From Diphasiastrum complanatum (Eukaryota > Streptophyta > Lycopodiopsida > Lycopodiales > Lycopodiaceae): a DNA stretch of 58,000 bases. The DNA is taken from positions 17,620,149 to 17,678,148 of the forward strand of contig CM055106.1 in the NCBI GenBank assembly GCA_029204225.1. Direction: 5' to 3'. Positions 10,889 through 23,184 of this stretch are shown piece by piece. The translations under genes were made by a program, and so were the position numbers. Every line of letters starts with the position of its first letter. The first letter of the stretch is position 1. The notes under the pieces are model-generated. The model ran no database searches, was not told the origin of the DNA, and worked only from the letters and a program-made list of their open reading frames with translations.

Positions 10889-10900
10889 GCTCTGATACCA
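10889..10900 (-). other. C1 primer-binding site (initiator tRNA-Met type)
   Basis: The reverse complement is TGGTATCAGAGC, directly next to the LTR end at 10901. Confidence 0.9.
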
Positions 10901-11508
10901 TGTGAAGTTTTTAGCACGTGTGAACTTCACCACACACCCTACAAGATCTTACTGTGTTGTGATTGCACAAGATTGATCAAAGAACAGTATGCTTGAAAAA
11001 TCTAAGGCAAGAGCACAATGGCATACATCTGATGAAAAAATCTAACTCTTTACTATGAGAAATGAATGTCAGAAATAATTCTAAGTGTTCAGTATGGGAA
11101 AAAGAGGCTGCTCTCGGGTAGAGAGAGAAAATCATGCATAGAAAACTCGGGTAGAGAGAGAATGAGTCCAAAACACCAAAATCTCAATATTCACAATATG
11201 GCAAAACATGCCCAGCTTTCCCTACATGAGAGAAACTCGAATTCCTACAGTGGAGTTGCATGGAAAGTCCACTTAACTGAACTAATTCACCTACCAGAGA
11301 TCCACATGTGTGACTGCATGCATGTATGGTGCATGTACTGCATGTCAACTCATAAAATTGCCTAGACATGTGTAGATCACAAAAACTACTTTGCATGTTG
11401 CATGCATTGATTGCATGTGGCTTGCATGCATACAGTAAGACTTTGCATGCTATCTAAACATTTGCATGTCATTATAATTGAACCTATCTAACTCAAAGTC
11501 GAGCAACA
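10901..11508 (-). repeat. C1 5' LTR (608 bp)
   Basis: Plus-strand boundaries are TGTGAAG at 10901 and GAGCAACA at 11508, so it reads TG...CA both ways. The inner end abuts the primer site. The outer end is inferred from the TGTTG consensus and from the start of a different LTR-like sequence at 11509. It is rich in CATGCA and TGCATG words between 11310 and 11470. The matching 3' LTR is outside the window. Confidence 0.75.
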
Positions 11509-12014
11509 CTCCTTATATGTACAACATGAAATCTAGTGGAGATTATCATGGACATGACCCCAAACTCAAGATAGGAAGATAATATTTTTATAATCTTTAT
11601 AATGTGGCACTCTTCACATGTGTGAAGACCTGCTGGACTGTACCAGACTCGTGGATGTACTTGATCCATAAAAGGATCATCATTTTGCTAATGAGATTGA
11701 TGAGACTTTTGCATTGTACACTTTTGTGAGATTTCTAGTCAATAGAATTGTGATTTTAATGAATGATTGCTATCAAGAACCAAAGTACTTGTTGTTTCAG
11801 GTGCAGGCCATACAGTGGACAGTACTCCACATGTGTGAGGCCGCTCTCACTAGTTTATGTAGGTTTGATCCATTGCTCTTGCTTAAATCTAAGTGTAGTG
11901 AATCTAGATCAAGTCTAAACTGTAGAACTTGATAGATCCATTGATTAAGTAGCCAATAACTCTCTATGATTGTTAAGTACAATCATTATTGTCCTTTAAA
12001 CTGAAATTTTATCA
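11509..12014 (+). repeat. Copia LTR fragment, C6-like
   Basis: It resembles the LTR that ends at 57751: 'tacagt...ccacatgtgtgaggccg' corresponds to 'gtacagt...cttcacatgtgtgaagccg', and the terminal 'tttaaactgaaattttatca' corresponds to 'cttaaactctgaaatttgaca'. CACATGTGTG cores are at 11615-11624 and 11828-11837. No primer site follows; a Gypsy integrase scrap starts instead, so it is a solo or broken LTR. The left end is not resolved. Confidence 0.6.
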
Positions 12015-12019
12015 CCCAA

Positions 12020-12467
12020 ATCCTGCATGAGTGTCATGATAGTCCAACACAGGGCATTTGGGTATACAAAGAACACTTGACTAGTTAGGCGGCACTTTTG
12101 GTGGCCTAAGATGAAAAGTCAAGTAGAGGCTTATGTACTTAGATGTACGAAGTGTCAATTAAATAAAGTTGAAAGGCTAAAAGCTAGTGGCCTATTACAT
12201 CCATTGGATATTCCTACTAGAAAATAGGAAAGTTTTTTTATGGATGTTGTGGTCGGACTTCCACGTATAGGAAAAGGCCATGATTTTTTTTGGGTCATGT
12301 TGATAGGCTTACAAAGTTTGCTCAATTTATCCCAACTAAAACTATGGTTAAAGCTTTAGAACTAGCTCAACCTTTTGTTGAGAAGCTTTTTCAACTACAT
12401 GGGCTGCCATGCAATATTGTTACTGATCGTGACCTACAATTCACTAAGAATTTTTGGCAACATTCTT
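12020..12467 (+). pseudogene. Gypsy (chromovirus-type) integrase fragment
   Basis: Translation with frameshifts gives the HHCC zinc-binding module ('GHLGIQRTL', 'RRHFWWPKM', 'CTKCQLNK'). The start of the catalytic core follows ('FMDVVVGLPRIGKGHD', 'FVEKLFQLHGLPCNIVTDRD'), holding the first two acidic residues. It breaks off after 'FTKNFWQHS' near 12467. At least one stop (AAATAGGAA) and one frameshift are present. No flanking pol survives. Confidence 0.85.
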
Positions 12468-12781
12468 GAGCTCCTTGACCATTTTTGTTTCTTGAGTGAT
12501 GCATTAATGATCTTGCCCTTCCATTTCCTTTGTGTGTGGTTGTGGATCTTAGTGGTGGATTAGATTTCCTGTTTTCTTCTGAATTAATATAGGATCAGCA
12601 TTGTGGTAATCCGTCATGAGATGGTTTGTGGTGTAAATCTTGCAAACCCCCTTGCATTCCATTTTTTGGCGTTCTTGAAAACCAAGAATCAAGAAACAAT
12701 GTTTCTTAATATTTGGAACCTCAAAATGCTTTATATTAGTTCTTGTTTTAAGCTAGGGACAACATGAAGTTTCAACGGTTC
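12468..12781. other. Unassigned AT-rich stretch
   Basis: There is no coding similarity or recognisable repeat. It is the 5' flank of element G1; the five bases before the G1 LTR are GGTTC. Confidence 0.5.
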
Positions 12782-13805
12782 TGTGGAGTCTTATGATCTC
12801 ACATTATCCAAGTTTTGTAATATAATGTAAAAAAATTTCAATTTCTATATATGTAAAATGTGCTATAGTGCCTAAATTCATGTAAAGGGCTATTATGCAC
12901 TTTGTAAATTCATATTTTGAGTAGAAGTTGCGACGTTCTATAAGAGACGCAATAGAAGTTCAAAACCGACATTTGACTGTTCGTAAGCGACATTGAGACT
13001 GAAGAACATTCCTATAAGGACAGCACTTTGTGCCATTGTACATACGCATTTTTACACAGAGCTGAGTATCAATAGAGAGTGAAGAGCAAGTTCCTATAGC
13101 TTGATCATTCTTTCCTTTTGCTATCTTTCACAGAATTACTTCTTATCATTTGTGCGAATACACTCTGTATGATCTGTGATTGATTGTGATATTGTTCTGT
13201 TTGCGTCACACACATTTCTTACATTATACTGAATTTCAGTTACTCTAACATGGATTTTCAGACGACACTAGCAAGTAACAATTCTGACTAATGTGTGCAG
13301 GGAATTAGCCGAAGCTGTTAAGCATGACCTTTAGCAGAACTTCCTTCAAACTCTGAATGAGCTATTTGTTTAGATTATAAGATTGTTTGATATTTTGATT
13401 TGTTTGTTTTCTACAATAAGAACTAATCCTCTGTGTTTGATTAAGAAGAATCCTTAGCCAATGTGATTCTGCTTGATGAATCTATTTGCTAGTTGATGTC
13501 TGTTTTGACTGTTTACCTAATGTCTGAAGAGCTTGGAAGATATAGTAATCTTTACAATTGCAGACCTTGACCAAATCATTTCATCACTGGTGTTCCTGGA
13601 TGCCAATTTACCCAAATAACTTTGGATAACCAGTTATGTTGTTGTAGTATTCATTGTGAATTTTATACATTCTAGTCCGTTTACCATCATACATACATTT
13701 ACCATGCAAAGGATGACATTATTCTCTCTCTTGGGGAACGATCAAACCTTTTATACTACGTAATTCATCGCTTTTGTGGAAATCTATAACAACTAGGCCA
13801 CCACA
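12782..13805 (+). repeat. G1 5' LTR (1024 bp)
   Basis: It starts TGTGGAGTCTT and ends CCACCACA. The first ~710 bp match, inverted and roughly 96-97% by eye, the sequence at 29206-29912, which confirms the left boundary. The right boundary lies 5 bp ('taatt') before the primer site. Confidence 0.88.
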
Positions 13806-13810
13806 TAATT

Positions 13811-13828
13811 TGGCGCTGTTGCCGGGGA
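13811..13828 (+). other. G1 primer-binding site (tRNA-Asp type)
   Basis: TGGCGCTGTTGCCGGGGA differs at one position from the tRNA-Asp-complementary primer site TGGCGCCGTTGCCGGGGA known from plant Athila/Tat elements. Confidence 0.85.
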
Positions 13829-13914
13829 GATGAATTTCACCTTTTGCGATATTTCTAAGTGTATTACATCTACGAATCTTTCTCATGTAATGCATCCCAA
13901 GAACATACTCTCAA

Positions 13915-16315
13915 GCAACTGTTGAACAGAAACGTTAAGAGCGTGCACAGCGATTAGAAGCATATAGGAAGTCTAGAGATTTGTATTTGCAAAATTTGCA
14001 AAACTCACTTGTTAGAGCAAGATTGAAACCTAAAGCGTTTAATGATCTTCTAAACGCTACTACAACATTTGTAGATTCATTTGAGGAAAGATCCGTTGAA
14101 ACACCAAGTTCTACAGATTCACCTGAATCAGATTCGTCTAATTCTACTTTTGAACCAAATTAAGAATCTTTGTCCGAGCGAAGTTTAGATTCGGATCCTC
14201 CAAGTTCATCTAGTTCACCACCATCTGTTAATACGGCTAATCCAGCGCCACCCACATCTACAAAAATCTGATACGATTTCTTTAAGGGATCATCATCTGA
14301 AGATGCGGATAGTTATTTGTCACAATTTGAATCCATTACCATAGCAAACAAAGAGCAGACGGACGGGATAAAGTTAGAATTTTGTCAGGTCTTCTGTGGA
14401 AGCAGGCTAGGATTTAGTACAGTCAATTAGTACCGAAAATAGTTAATACATGGAATGCTTTAAAAGCAGGATTTCTTAAACAATTTAGGGAAGACAGAGT
14501 GAGAGTACTAGTCGAAGAAATCTAGACGAAATCACTGCCCAGTTACTTGAACTCCTAATTAGCTTCGGTATGGAGGGTCATGTTGCACGTTTCACTTCTA
14601 TCTCAAAAATTAAGTACGATTATTTTAAAGGGACTTCTTTCGATGATGCAGATAGCTATGTCTTGCAATTCGAGTAAATTGCTAATGCAAAAAATGAAGG
14701 AACTGACGTAGATAAACTACAAATCTTCCCTGGTCTGCTAAGAAAGCAAGTGCGCATATGGTATAGTCAAGTTGAACCAGGCCATGTAGGAACTTGGTAC
14801 CTGCTGAAAGATGCGTTTCTGAACCAGTTCAAAAAAATCGGTTAGAAATCTAGAATTCTCGGACGTCTGAACAATGTTTAGAATAAGAGTAAAGAATCCC
14901 TTCGCAAATATACATGAAAGGTTAAAAATCTTATAGGAAAACTAACCGGTGTATATCTCGTTGATATGCAGATCGAATGGTTTTTGGCTGGTTTACCACC
15001 AAAGATTGATCGGTATTGCAAACAAGGGGACATGACCTCCTTAGCAGCAGTAATAGCTAGTGCAAAAAATTTTGAGACCTCAAAACTAACACGAAAGAGA
15101 CGCTCAACTAAAAGATCTCGAAAGTCTAAAACTAATTCCAATGATAGCGATGATGATTCAGATTCTGACTCAAGTACCAATTCTTCAAGCTTGGAATCTG
15201 AAAGCAGCGATTCATTAGAATCAGAAGCTGATAATGGAGAAAGAAAGAATAAATAACGAACTAAATGAAAGGACGACACGAAAGTTGTCGAGGATAAGTC
15301 GTCAACTTCTAAAGTTGAAAAGCTTTGAAAGAGTAATATGGCTGACCTTAATAAAAAGTTTAATGACTTGAAAGTGCAGATCTCTGAAGTTGCAGACAAA
15401 AATCCAAAAGCGTCTTCTTCCAACTCAAGAATGTGGTGTATAAAATGTGGAACTTCTTGACACACTAAGGAGGATTGCACCACTGTGAATGTGAAGTATA
15501 TGGAAGATCCTGCCCAGGAGGTACTTTTTATTTTTCAAAATGATATGACTACTAACTATGTTCAGGGTACTGCGGCATCAGCCTAGCAGGACAGGCCCAA
15601 GTTCACACCAAGAAGTCATAATCCTCCTGAATTTGTTGGACCAGTGAAGTCTCAAACAGCAACTAAACCAGTTTTGGGCAACTGTTACAATTGTGGAGAG
15701 CCGGGACATTTTTCTCCTGACTGTCCTCAACCACAAAAGCCGATTGGTTATGTACCATTATGCTCAAATTACAGAGATCCTGGCCACACGTATCCTGACT
15801 GCCCTTAGCCGTAGAAGCCGCGACCCAAATATCAGTATGTAGCAACACCAGCTGTTCCAAACATGAAAGTGAAAGCTTCGACTGATGCTTTGTGCAGAGA
15901 ATTGACGTTATTGAAGGAAAATTGGAGAAGACAGAAGACCGTCCTGGCCAAGTGACGTGGAGAAGATTTCAAAGTCACAATGAGAAGCAAAGGCTCCTCG
16001 AAACTTGAGCAGAAATCTAAGACGAAGCACAAAAAATCCTCGAAGAAGAAATTTTCTAGCAAGTCAACGAACAAGTCTACGACTAAAGAAGATCTTAAAG
16101 ATGACCCCGATTATGACTGCGATGCTGCAAAGTTATTTGCAAAAGATATTTTAGCAGAAGCGAAGGAAATTATCAACACTGAACTTCAGTCAGCTGCTGC
16201 AGAGAAGGTGGTCAATTTCGAGGAAGGGGACGAAGAAATCGCGAAGACTGAATTGTCTAGTGCTGTTATTGACAAGCCAATCACAAAATCAAAGAGAAGG
16301 ACTATGACATCATGA
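13915..16315 (+). pseudogene. G1 gag with tandemly duplicated capsid domain
   Basis: After an N-terminal region ('LYLQNLQNSLVRARLK', near 13980) and an acidic/Ser-rich linker, the retrotransposon-gag core appears twice. Unit 1 is at about 14270-14500 ('YDFFKG', 'DADSYLSQFE', 'TWNALKAGFLKQFR'). Unit 2 is at about 14613-14845 ('YDYFKG', 'DADSYVLQFE', 'RIWYSQ', 'TWYLLKDAFLNQF'). The offset is 343 bp. A basic/acidic Ser-rich region follows, then three knuckle positions near 15432, 15678 and 15760; one has a stop and one has lost a Cys (CSNY). A Lys-rich tail ends near 16315. Stops and frameshifts are frequent. Confidence 0.85.
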
Positions 16316-19300
16316 CTGATATTGGATCTCTTCATCCCAACATTACTTTTGAACAACTGTTGGCAGATAACACTTATTACAGAAAGCAACTAAAAGGTCT
16401 TTCTGTCCCTAAAAAGAAGAAAAAAGTTTCTTTGCCAGATGTTGGTGTTTTGTCTATTGATTTAGGTGATTTCGGTGCACCTGAAATTGATGTTACCATT
16501 GCGGGATGTCTGATCGAAAAAGTGCCAATTAATTCTGGTTCCAGTGTAAACATAATAACAGAAGACACAGCTCATGCTTTGGGGATGACTGACATCCAAC
16601 CGACACAACAAAACATCAAGTTAGCTGATTCGACGCGACGAAACTTGTTGGAGAACTGAAGGATGTCACTGTTTACATTCAAGCCAAGCCATTCACAATG
16701 AATTTCATAATTTCAAGCCACTCGGTTTGTCATCTTATTCTGTGCTAATTGGACGGCCCTGGCTTTATCAATCAACCGCAAGTGTTCATTGGAAATCCAG
16801 AGAGCTGAGATTTCAGATTGGTGAGACCAATAATCGAGGTAAGCCAGCAAAACAAATAATCACCTGGAGTCATGACAAATATGAAGGTGAAACTCCTTTG
16901 TCTACCACCAGTTTTACCTCAGAAGAATCTTCTTATGCATTAAATATTTTTTCCAATGCATCTGACATCGAAGTGCAGTACTTTGAATGTTATGAGAATG
17001 CTGATGAAGAAGAATTCTTTGATGCCTGCAAAGCTGAAGCGGATGTTTTGTATGAAAAAATTGAAGTTGCAGACACGAACTCGAAAGAGTCTGATGATTT
17101 GAGTGATGAATCTGAACACGAATTTGGTAACAAAAACCAGGTTGACAACAAGAATACATCTATTGAGTCCACCATGCACGAAATTCATGGCCATACCAAG
17201 GCCAGTATGACAGAAGATATCATATTACCAGATTCTACTGAACTAATTGAACTTGCACCTGACAGATTAGTGCATGTTTCAAGGTCACTTGGAGAATCGG
17301 AGTTGGCAAAATTCACTGAATTATTGAAAGAGTATCAAGATGTTTTCGCCTGGTCGCTCGACGATTTGAAAGGTATACTGCAGAATTCGGAGAGTACATG
17401 TACGACAGAGACAGTATCATCTCAATCCCAAGTACTCTCTCATGGTTAAGGACGAACTCAACAATCACAGGTATTATCTATCCCATCTTAAGTAGTGAAT
17501 GGGTCTCACCCATTGTTGTCGTCCCAAAGAAGAAGACTGGCAAAATACGAATATGCCAGGATTTCCGCAAACTCAATGCTGCCACAAGGAAGGACCATCA
17601 TCCTCAACCCTTCACTGATTCCATCTTAGATCATGTTGCTGGTCAAGAGTGTTACAGTTTCTGTGACGGAGTTTTTGTATATAATCAGGTTGGAGTGCAA
17701 AAGGAGGATCGTTCAAAGACCACATTCACTACGGATTGGGGCACTTATGCCTACAACAAAATGCCCTTTGGTCTTTGTAACGCACCAGCTACTTTTCAGC
17801 GAATCATGATATTAATTTTCGCTGCCTTCTTAAGAACCTTTCTGGAAATATTTATTGATGATTTTTGTGTATATAGTAATATCAAGACACACCTATAGAA
17901 GCTGAAATTAACATTGCAACGGTGTCGAGATACTTGTTTATCCCTTCATCCAGAGAAATGCTTTTTCAGTATGAAAGAAAGAATATTACGCGGACACAGG
18001 ATATCTAACAGAGGAATAGAAGTTGACAAAGATAAAGTCGAGCTTATAAAGAATCACCAGATACCAACCAATTTACATGAACTAAGAGCTTTCTTAGGAC
18101 ATGTAGGCTATTATCGGAGATTTATTCAAAATCATGCTTCTATTGCTGCCTCTCTTACACATCTACTGAAGAAACAAGTGGAATACTTGTGGATGAATGA
18201 ACAACAAAAAGCATTTGAAGAACTTAAGCAAAGGTTGATCAATGATCCTATTCACCCAACTGGGCTATTTTATTTCATAGCTATGTTTATGTTTCTGCAT
18301 TTGCTATTGGCGTCTGTATGAGCCAGAAGGACGACCATAAGAAGGATCATCCCATTTACTATGCGAGTCGACAGCTCAGTGTCTCAGAGAAGAATTATTC
18401 TGCTACAGAAAGGGAAGCACTTGGCATGATTTTCACTGTTAAGAAATTTCGACATTATTTGCTGGGATATGTATTTATTTTTCACGTTGGTCACTATGCC
18501 GCCTTAAGTATCTTGTAAATAAACCAGATCTATCAAGACAAATTGTTCGATGGGTTCTACTTCTGCAGGAATTCACTTATCAAGTAGAACTTCGCCAAGG
18601 AAAGTATCATACGAATGTTGATTATTTATCGCGACTCAGCACTGAAAAAATTGAAGAACCAATTAATGATGATTTTCCAAATGAACATCTATTTGAAATT
18701 TCTTCCACCAATTCGTTATATTCTGATATCATTACTTATCTCAAGGATCAGATATATCCGGATGGTTATGATTTGGAGCAAAAGACAGTTTTTCAATATA
18801 AGGTAGCACCTTATACTATTATTAACAATGTTCTGTACAAGCTTGGTGTTGATCAACAACTACGAAGATGTCTCGAAACAACAGATATTGAAAAGGTTGT
18901 TCAAGCCTTACATTCAGAAGATGCTGGAGGACACTTTGCCTTAAAGAACACAGTTAATAAGATATTGAATGCCAAGTATTGGTGGCCAACAATGTTCAAG
19001 GATGTATTAAATTTTATTCGTTCGTGCGATCCATGCCAGAGATCTGGTAAGCCTACCAAAGCAATGAATTGGCCGTTGACACCAATCCTGCCTCTTGCAC
19101 CATTCGAGAAGTGGGGGATTTACTTTGTCGGACCAATCAAACTTGTGACGCGACATACTAAATGTCGTTATATTCTAGTTGCAACGGATTATGCTATAAA
19201 GAATGTTGAAGCAGAGGCGACGAAATGAAACGTTGCGAAAATTGTAGCAACATTCTTACTCAAAAGTATAATCACAAGATATGGTTGTCCACTTGAACTA

Positions 19301-19960
19301 GTAAGTGATCAAGGTACACATTTTCTAAATGACACTATACAGTTGCTGACAACATATTTTCTGATCAAACACAGAAACATTACATCGTATAATCCAAAAA
19401 CAAACGAGTTGACAGAGAGAGCTAATGGAAATTTATGTAAGATCCTGAACAAAATTATCATTGCACATGCAATGGATTGGGATCAAAAACTACCATCAGT
19501 TCTCTGAGCTTATCGCAACACAGAAAAAGTCGCGATGAAGCAGACACCATATTTTCTTACGTATGGTATGCATCCTATTTTGCCAATTGAATTTGAGGTG
19601 AAAACTCTTCGTATTCAAGCTCAACGAATAGATGCAAAATGTATAAATGAAAGGCTGATTAGTATTGAAGAACTAGCTGAAGCTCGTACAACTTCACAAA
19701 AATTAACGGAGGGAATCCAGGAACAAAGGAAGAAGAAGTATGACAGTCATATCAGAAAATGTGGTCTTAAAGCTGAGGACTTTGCGCTGATATATGACAG
19801 TCGACATCAAAAGTTCTCCAGAAAACTCCATATGCAATGGCTTGGACCTTATAAAGTCATAGAGGTGTTTGACAATGGTTCTGTACAACTTCAATCATTT
19901 GAAGGTGAATTGTTACCTACACGTATTAATCGGTCTAGACTGAAGAAATACTACCTTTGA
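16312..19960 (+). pseudogene. G1 pol: protease, RT, RNase H, integrase
   Basis: Protease reads 'VPINSGSSVNII', Asn (16531-16533) replacing the catalytic Asp. RT runs about 17485-17895 with 'KIRICQDFRKLN', 'MPFGLCNAPATFQ' and an intact 'FIDDF' at 17851-17865. The connection ('GHVGYYRRFI') and RNase H ('FYYASRQLSVSEKNYS', 'EREALGMI') follow; the final Asp motif reads 'HVGHYAAL', Asp lost. The integrase zinc module is at 18909-19040; the first core Asp reads 'WGIYFVGP' (Tyr at 19121-19123), while 'SDQGTHF' and 'NELTERANG' are kept. The C-terminus 'LGPYKVIEV...RINRSRLKKYYL' ends at 19960 with no chromodomain. Several stops and frameshifts split it into at least six frames. Confidence 0.92.
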
Positions 19961-20833
19961 CCCCTTTTTTTTTTAATTTCATTCTTATTCTTTTCTAGTA
20001 TTTTTCTAGAATTTATCGCAAAATTTCTTTTATCTTTTCTAATATTTTTTGCGACTTTTCTTTTATCTTTTCTAGAAATTTTCATGAAATTTTCTACCAC
20101 CTTCCAAAATTTTTCAAAGTATTTTCAAGAACTTTTTGCGACACTCAATTTGTTAATCAAAATGTGTTTTAATTTTCATGGACCGTTTTCTAGAATTTTT
20201 CTAGAATCTTTTCTAGCATTTTTCTCCAATTTTTTGAGAAGTTTTCTAGCTTTCGTTTGAGAGATTGATATAATTTTCATTTTCAAGAATATTTCGAAAA
20301 ATTTTCTAGTATTTTACCAAAATTTTCGAGAAAATTTTCGTGAGTTTTTGTATCATTTTCTAGGATCCCACGAGAAGGTTTCACGAAACTTTCTAGAATC
20401 TTTCTAGCATATTTTTGAGAATCTTTTTGAGAATCTCTCGACCTACTTTTTGTATTCATCCATTAAAGATAATGGCCACGTGAACATTATTCACACGTGT
20501 GTAGGATCACATATCAAAACGGATATTGTTTCTTATTTATTTATTTCTTTTCTTTTCACAAATGGTCTTTTATCATTAAGATTGATCTGTCAAATCATAG
20601 TTTGAAACACTGAGCCATGCACATCCTCCATAAATGGAAATGACAGATGTCAGGTCACATGCCACGTCATCATCCCTTCCACACCGATACTGCATATCAT
20701 CGTTATTTTTCATTTTTCTTCCTTACACTTTCTTCCTGTGATTACATGCTTTCCTGCGCTCATTCTCTTTGCGATCAAAGCACTCTCATACAAACTTTTG
20801 TGATCTATGGGACTGTCATCAAACATTTGACCA
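19961..20833 (+). other. G1 pol-ORF3 spacer, T-rich with TTCTAG repeats
   Basis: About 500 bp (19970-20460) are built from degenerate 'ttttctagaattttt' words; roughly a dozen 'ttctag' copies are seen. Downstream are 'ccacgtgaac' (20476-20485) and the palindrome core CACACGTGTG at 20492-20501, about 340 bp before the ORF3 start codon. No ORF is credible here. Promoter activity for ORF3 is possible but unproven. Confidence 0.6.
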
Positions 20834-22330
20834 ATGGCTTCTGGATCGAGTTCTAGTTCTACTATCATTTGGAAAGCACGCGCAGGAATCCGCATGGCAT
20901 CCATCCAGTCTTACTTGGATCAACGCAGGTTGGGTGATCTGAAAGTGGATCCTTCCATAATCTTATCTGAAGTAAGTACTAAATTTGTGAACTCCATCCA
21001 CTCCATCTCTGAGGTGGACTTCAAAGTTCATGTGCGAGGCAATTTTTTCACCATTACTGAAGACATGTTCTGCACAACCCTCGGATTACCATTGGATGGA
21101 AAGATGGTTTCGACAAACAAAGATTCAGTGGATGAAGCGGCCCACTTTCTAAGCAACTATTTTGTATCCACGAAGGGGTACAAAATTTCAATGATCAGAG
21201 ATATGACATTCACACTGTTCTGTAAATATGCCAATCAAGCAATATTTTTGATGGATGTGGATGCGACAATTTCGGTCCAAAATTTTGGTTATATATTGGA
21301 TGCATTAGCTGGAAATCCAGTTTGCTTCGGTGTGAATAGAAGGCTTTTTTTTGCGGTGGATTAAGCACCAAAAGTTTTCTGGCATTAGAGCACATGTTTC
21401 TAGATTGTGTGCCCATTTTGACATTTTGACCGAGCAAGAGAAAACCATGCTGACGGGAAGGATGTTGGCTCCAAAGCCTATTGATCTTTCCAACCTCCTG
21501 TCTATTCTTATCCCAGTTACATCAGATGCTGCACCAGTAGTTGAAGTAGCAGCTACCACCGCTATGGAGATTGATGCTGCACCATCCCAACCAGATATAG
21601 TTCTAGACCTGGGAATGGATACAGATGGAGCTGAAGCAGCTGCTTTTTCAAAGCCAGCATCTGCTTCCACATCCCAGAAACACCAAAGTGCATCTATCTC
21701 TGATGATGATGCAACTCAATCCGATACATCTGAAAAGGCTCGAGCAGCTGCTGCAGGTGACTCTGGGGCACCTATTGAAGATGAAGACAAACCAGACAAC
21801 CAGCCCCAGTGGTTTCGAACCATGACAGATAAAGCCAAGATTTTAGTTGCTGAGGTCTATGAGTTGGACAAGTACCACCAAAAATCACCATGGAATTGGT
21901 CAACTCAGAAAGGAGATGCCAAGACTCTCTAAAGGAGTCCTACGAGAAGATTGATTCGCTTGTATCAAATAATACAAAACTGATTGAACAAAATCGTTCT
22001 ATCGAAAACAGCTTGAGACTATAATAAAGGAAGCTAATTCTTTGAAGCAGACAAATAAGACGACCGAGGCCAAGTCTGACAATTTTTAGACTCAAAATGA
22101 TTATTTGAAGTAGCAACTTTTGGTTGCAAATCAACACAATGTCGCTCTCCAGAAATATCTACAGGAGGAGCGAATGACGCGAATAACGGCATAAGCCGCT
22201 CTTTCTTTGAGCACCAACGCAGGGTCAATCACAGTAGACCTCACGAAGCTGAACCAGCTCCAAGGCCAGAATGCTACTTGAAGAAGAATCAACAAGCCAA
22301 TGGAAATCAAGGGAATGTGAAGAATTGAAA
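20834..22330 (+). pseudogene. G1 ORF3: post-pol accessory protein (broken)
   Basis: The ATG is at 20834 after a Ser-rich start (MASGSSSSS). The first ~175 residues form a globular part with 'IQSYLDQRRLGDL', 'VRGNFFTITEDMF' and 'TTLGLPLDG', the kind of sequence found in plant Gypsy third ORFs (putative plant transposon protein domain, by memory of its general look). A frameshift near 21360 leads to 'LCAHFDILTEQEK', a long Ala/Ser/Asp-rich low-complexity stretch, and from about 21930 a coiled-coil-like tail ('SLVSNNTKLIEQNRSIEN', 'NVALQKYLQEER') broken by stops, ending near 22326. Function unknown; not an enzyme by any motif I see. Confidence 0.75.
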
Positions 22331-23184
22331 AAGATTATCTATGTTAGATATAGGGGTATTATGTTTTTTATATCAAGCATCTAGGCGTAGGATGTTGATA
22401 GCTACAAATTTGGCATGGATGACAAATTATGCATTTCCACTTGTAATGCCACTATTGAGCCAAAATAGAGTAAGAGGCTAAACTCGTGCCAATTAGAGTG
22501 TAGACAAGTGTAATGATTTTGTTTGATGAATCCTAAGAGTACCAATAGAATTTAGAGGTGGAACCATGTGAGGTCCAATAGGAATTTGAGGTGTGCTTGA
22601 ATATAGTCCAATAGAATTAAGAGGTGCATGGATCAATGGTCCACTAGGATTAAGAGGTGACAAAGTGTGGTCCAATCATAGTTAAGCATAGTGGTAGCTT
22701 GTGGATCTACTAGTATCATTGTACTTCGAAGAGGGTTAGGTAGGGCACCTACACCTGGGTGGACACATTTGGTTTGGTCAAGAGATTGCTTGGTTGATCC
22801 AAAATCACAGTTGTATGCTTACCAATCTCATCTATATGTGATCTAGGCACTGTTTTGAGATCTTAGCCATTTTGTTTCATGCAATATCATTGTATTTGAG
22901 TCAAATTTGGTTTCTTAGTGTACTTCACACGTGCTAAGAGTGTTTGATCCTAACTTTGCCCATACTCCATCATTTGATGTGAAGTAGATCTAGTTTTGGA
23001 GAGATTGAGATAGCTAGTGAGAATCATCTCACAATTTGTTGCAAGATCTTGCATAGGAGATGGTAGCACACCATTATTGGATCCTATAGTGAGAGAGAAG
23101 CAACATTTTTTGTTCATCACTTTTATTTATCTCCACTTTACATGACTTCAATGAGTTCATACTTGTTGCAACCAAGTGAGAGAT
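22331..23184. other. Unassigned block between G1 and C2
   Basis: No gene was found. It contains the CCAAT minisatellite at 22540-22690 and 'cttcacacgtgctaag' near 22925, a partial copy of the recurring palindrome. It may be LTR or leader sequence of a lost element. Confidence 0.5.
22540..22690. repeat. ~33-bp minisatellite with CCAAT boxes
   Basis: Four to five diverged units start near 22540, 22573, 22606, 22639 and 22670. The consensus is roughly 'gtccaatagaattaagaggtg' plus ~12 variable bases. A related array is at 38850-38962. Confidence 0.75.

Larger units (their letters stand above)
12782..22330 (+). mobile_element. G1: decayed Ty3/gypsy element with a third ORF
   Basis: Order: 1024-bp LTR, tRNA-Asp-type primer site, gag with a duplicated capsid segment, protease, RT, RNase H, integrase without chromodomain, a T-rich spacer, and ORF3 in the same orientation. 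The tRNA-Asp primer, absent chromodomain and post-pol ORF are typical of the plant Tat/Athila group. The 3' LTR is missing; similarity ends near 22330. Many stops and several catalytic residue losses show it is dead. Confidence 0.88.
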
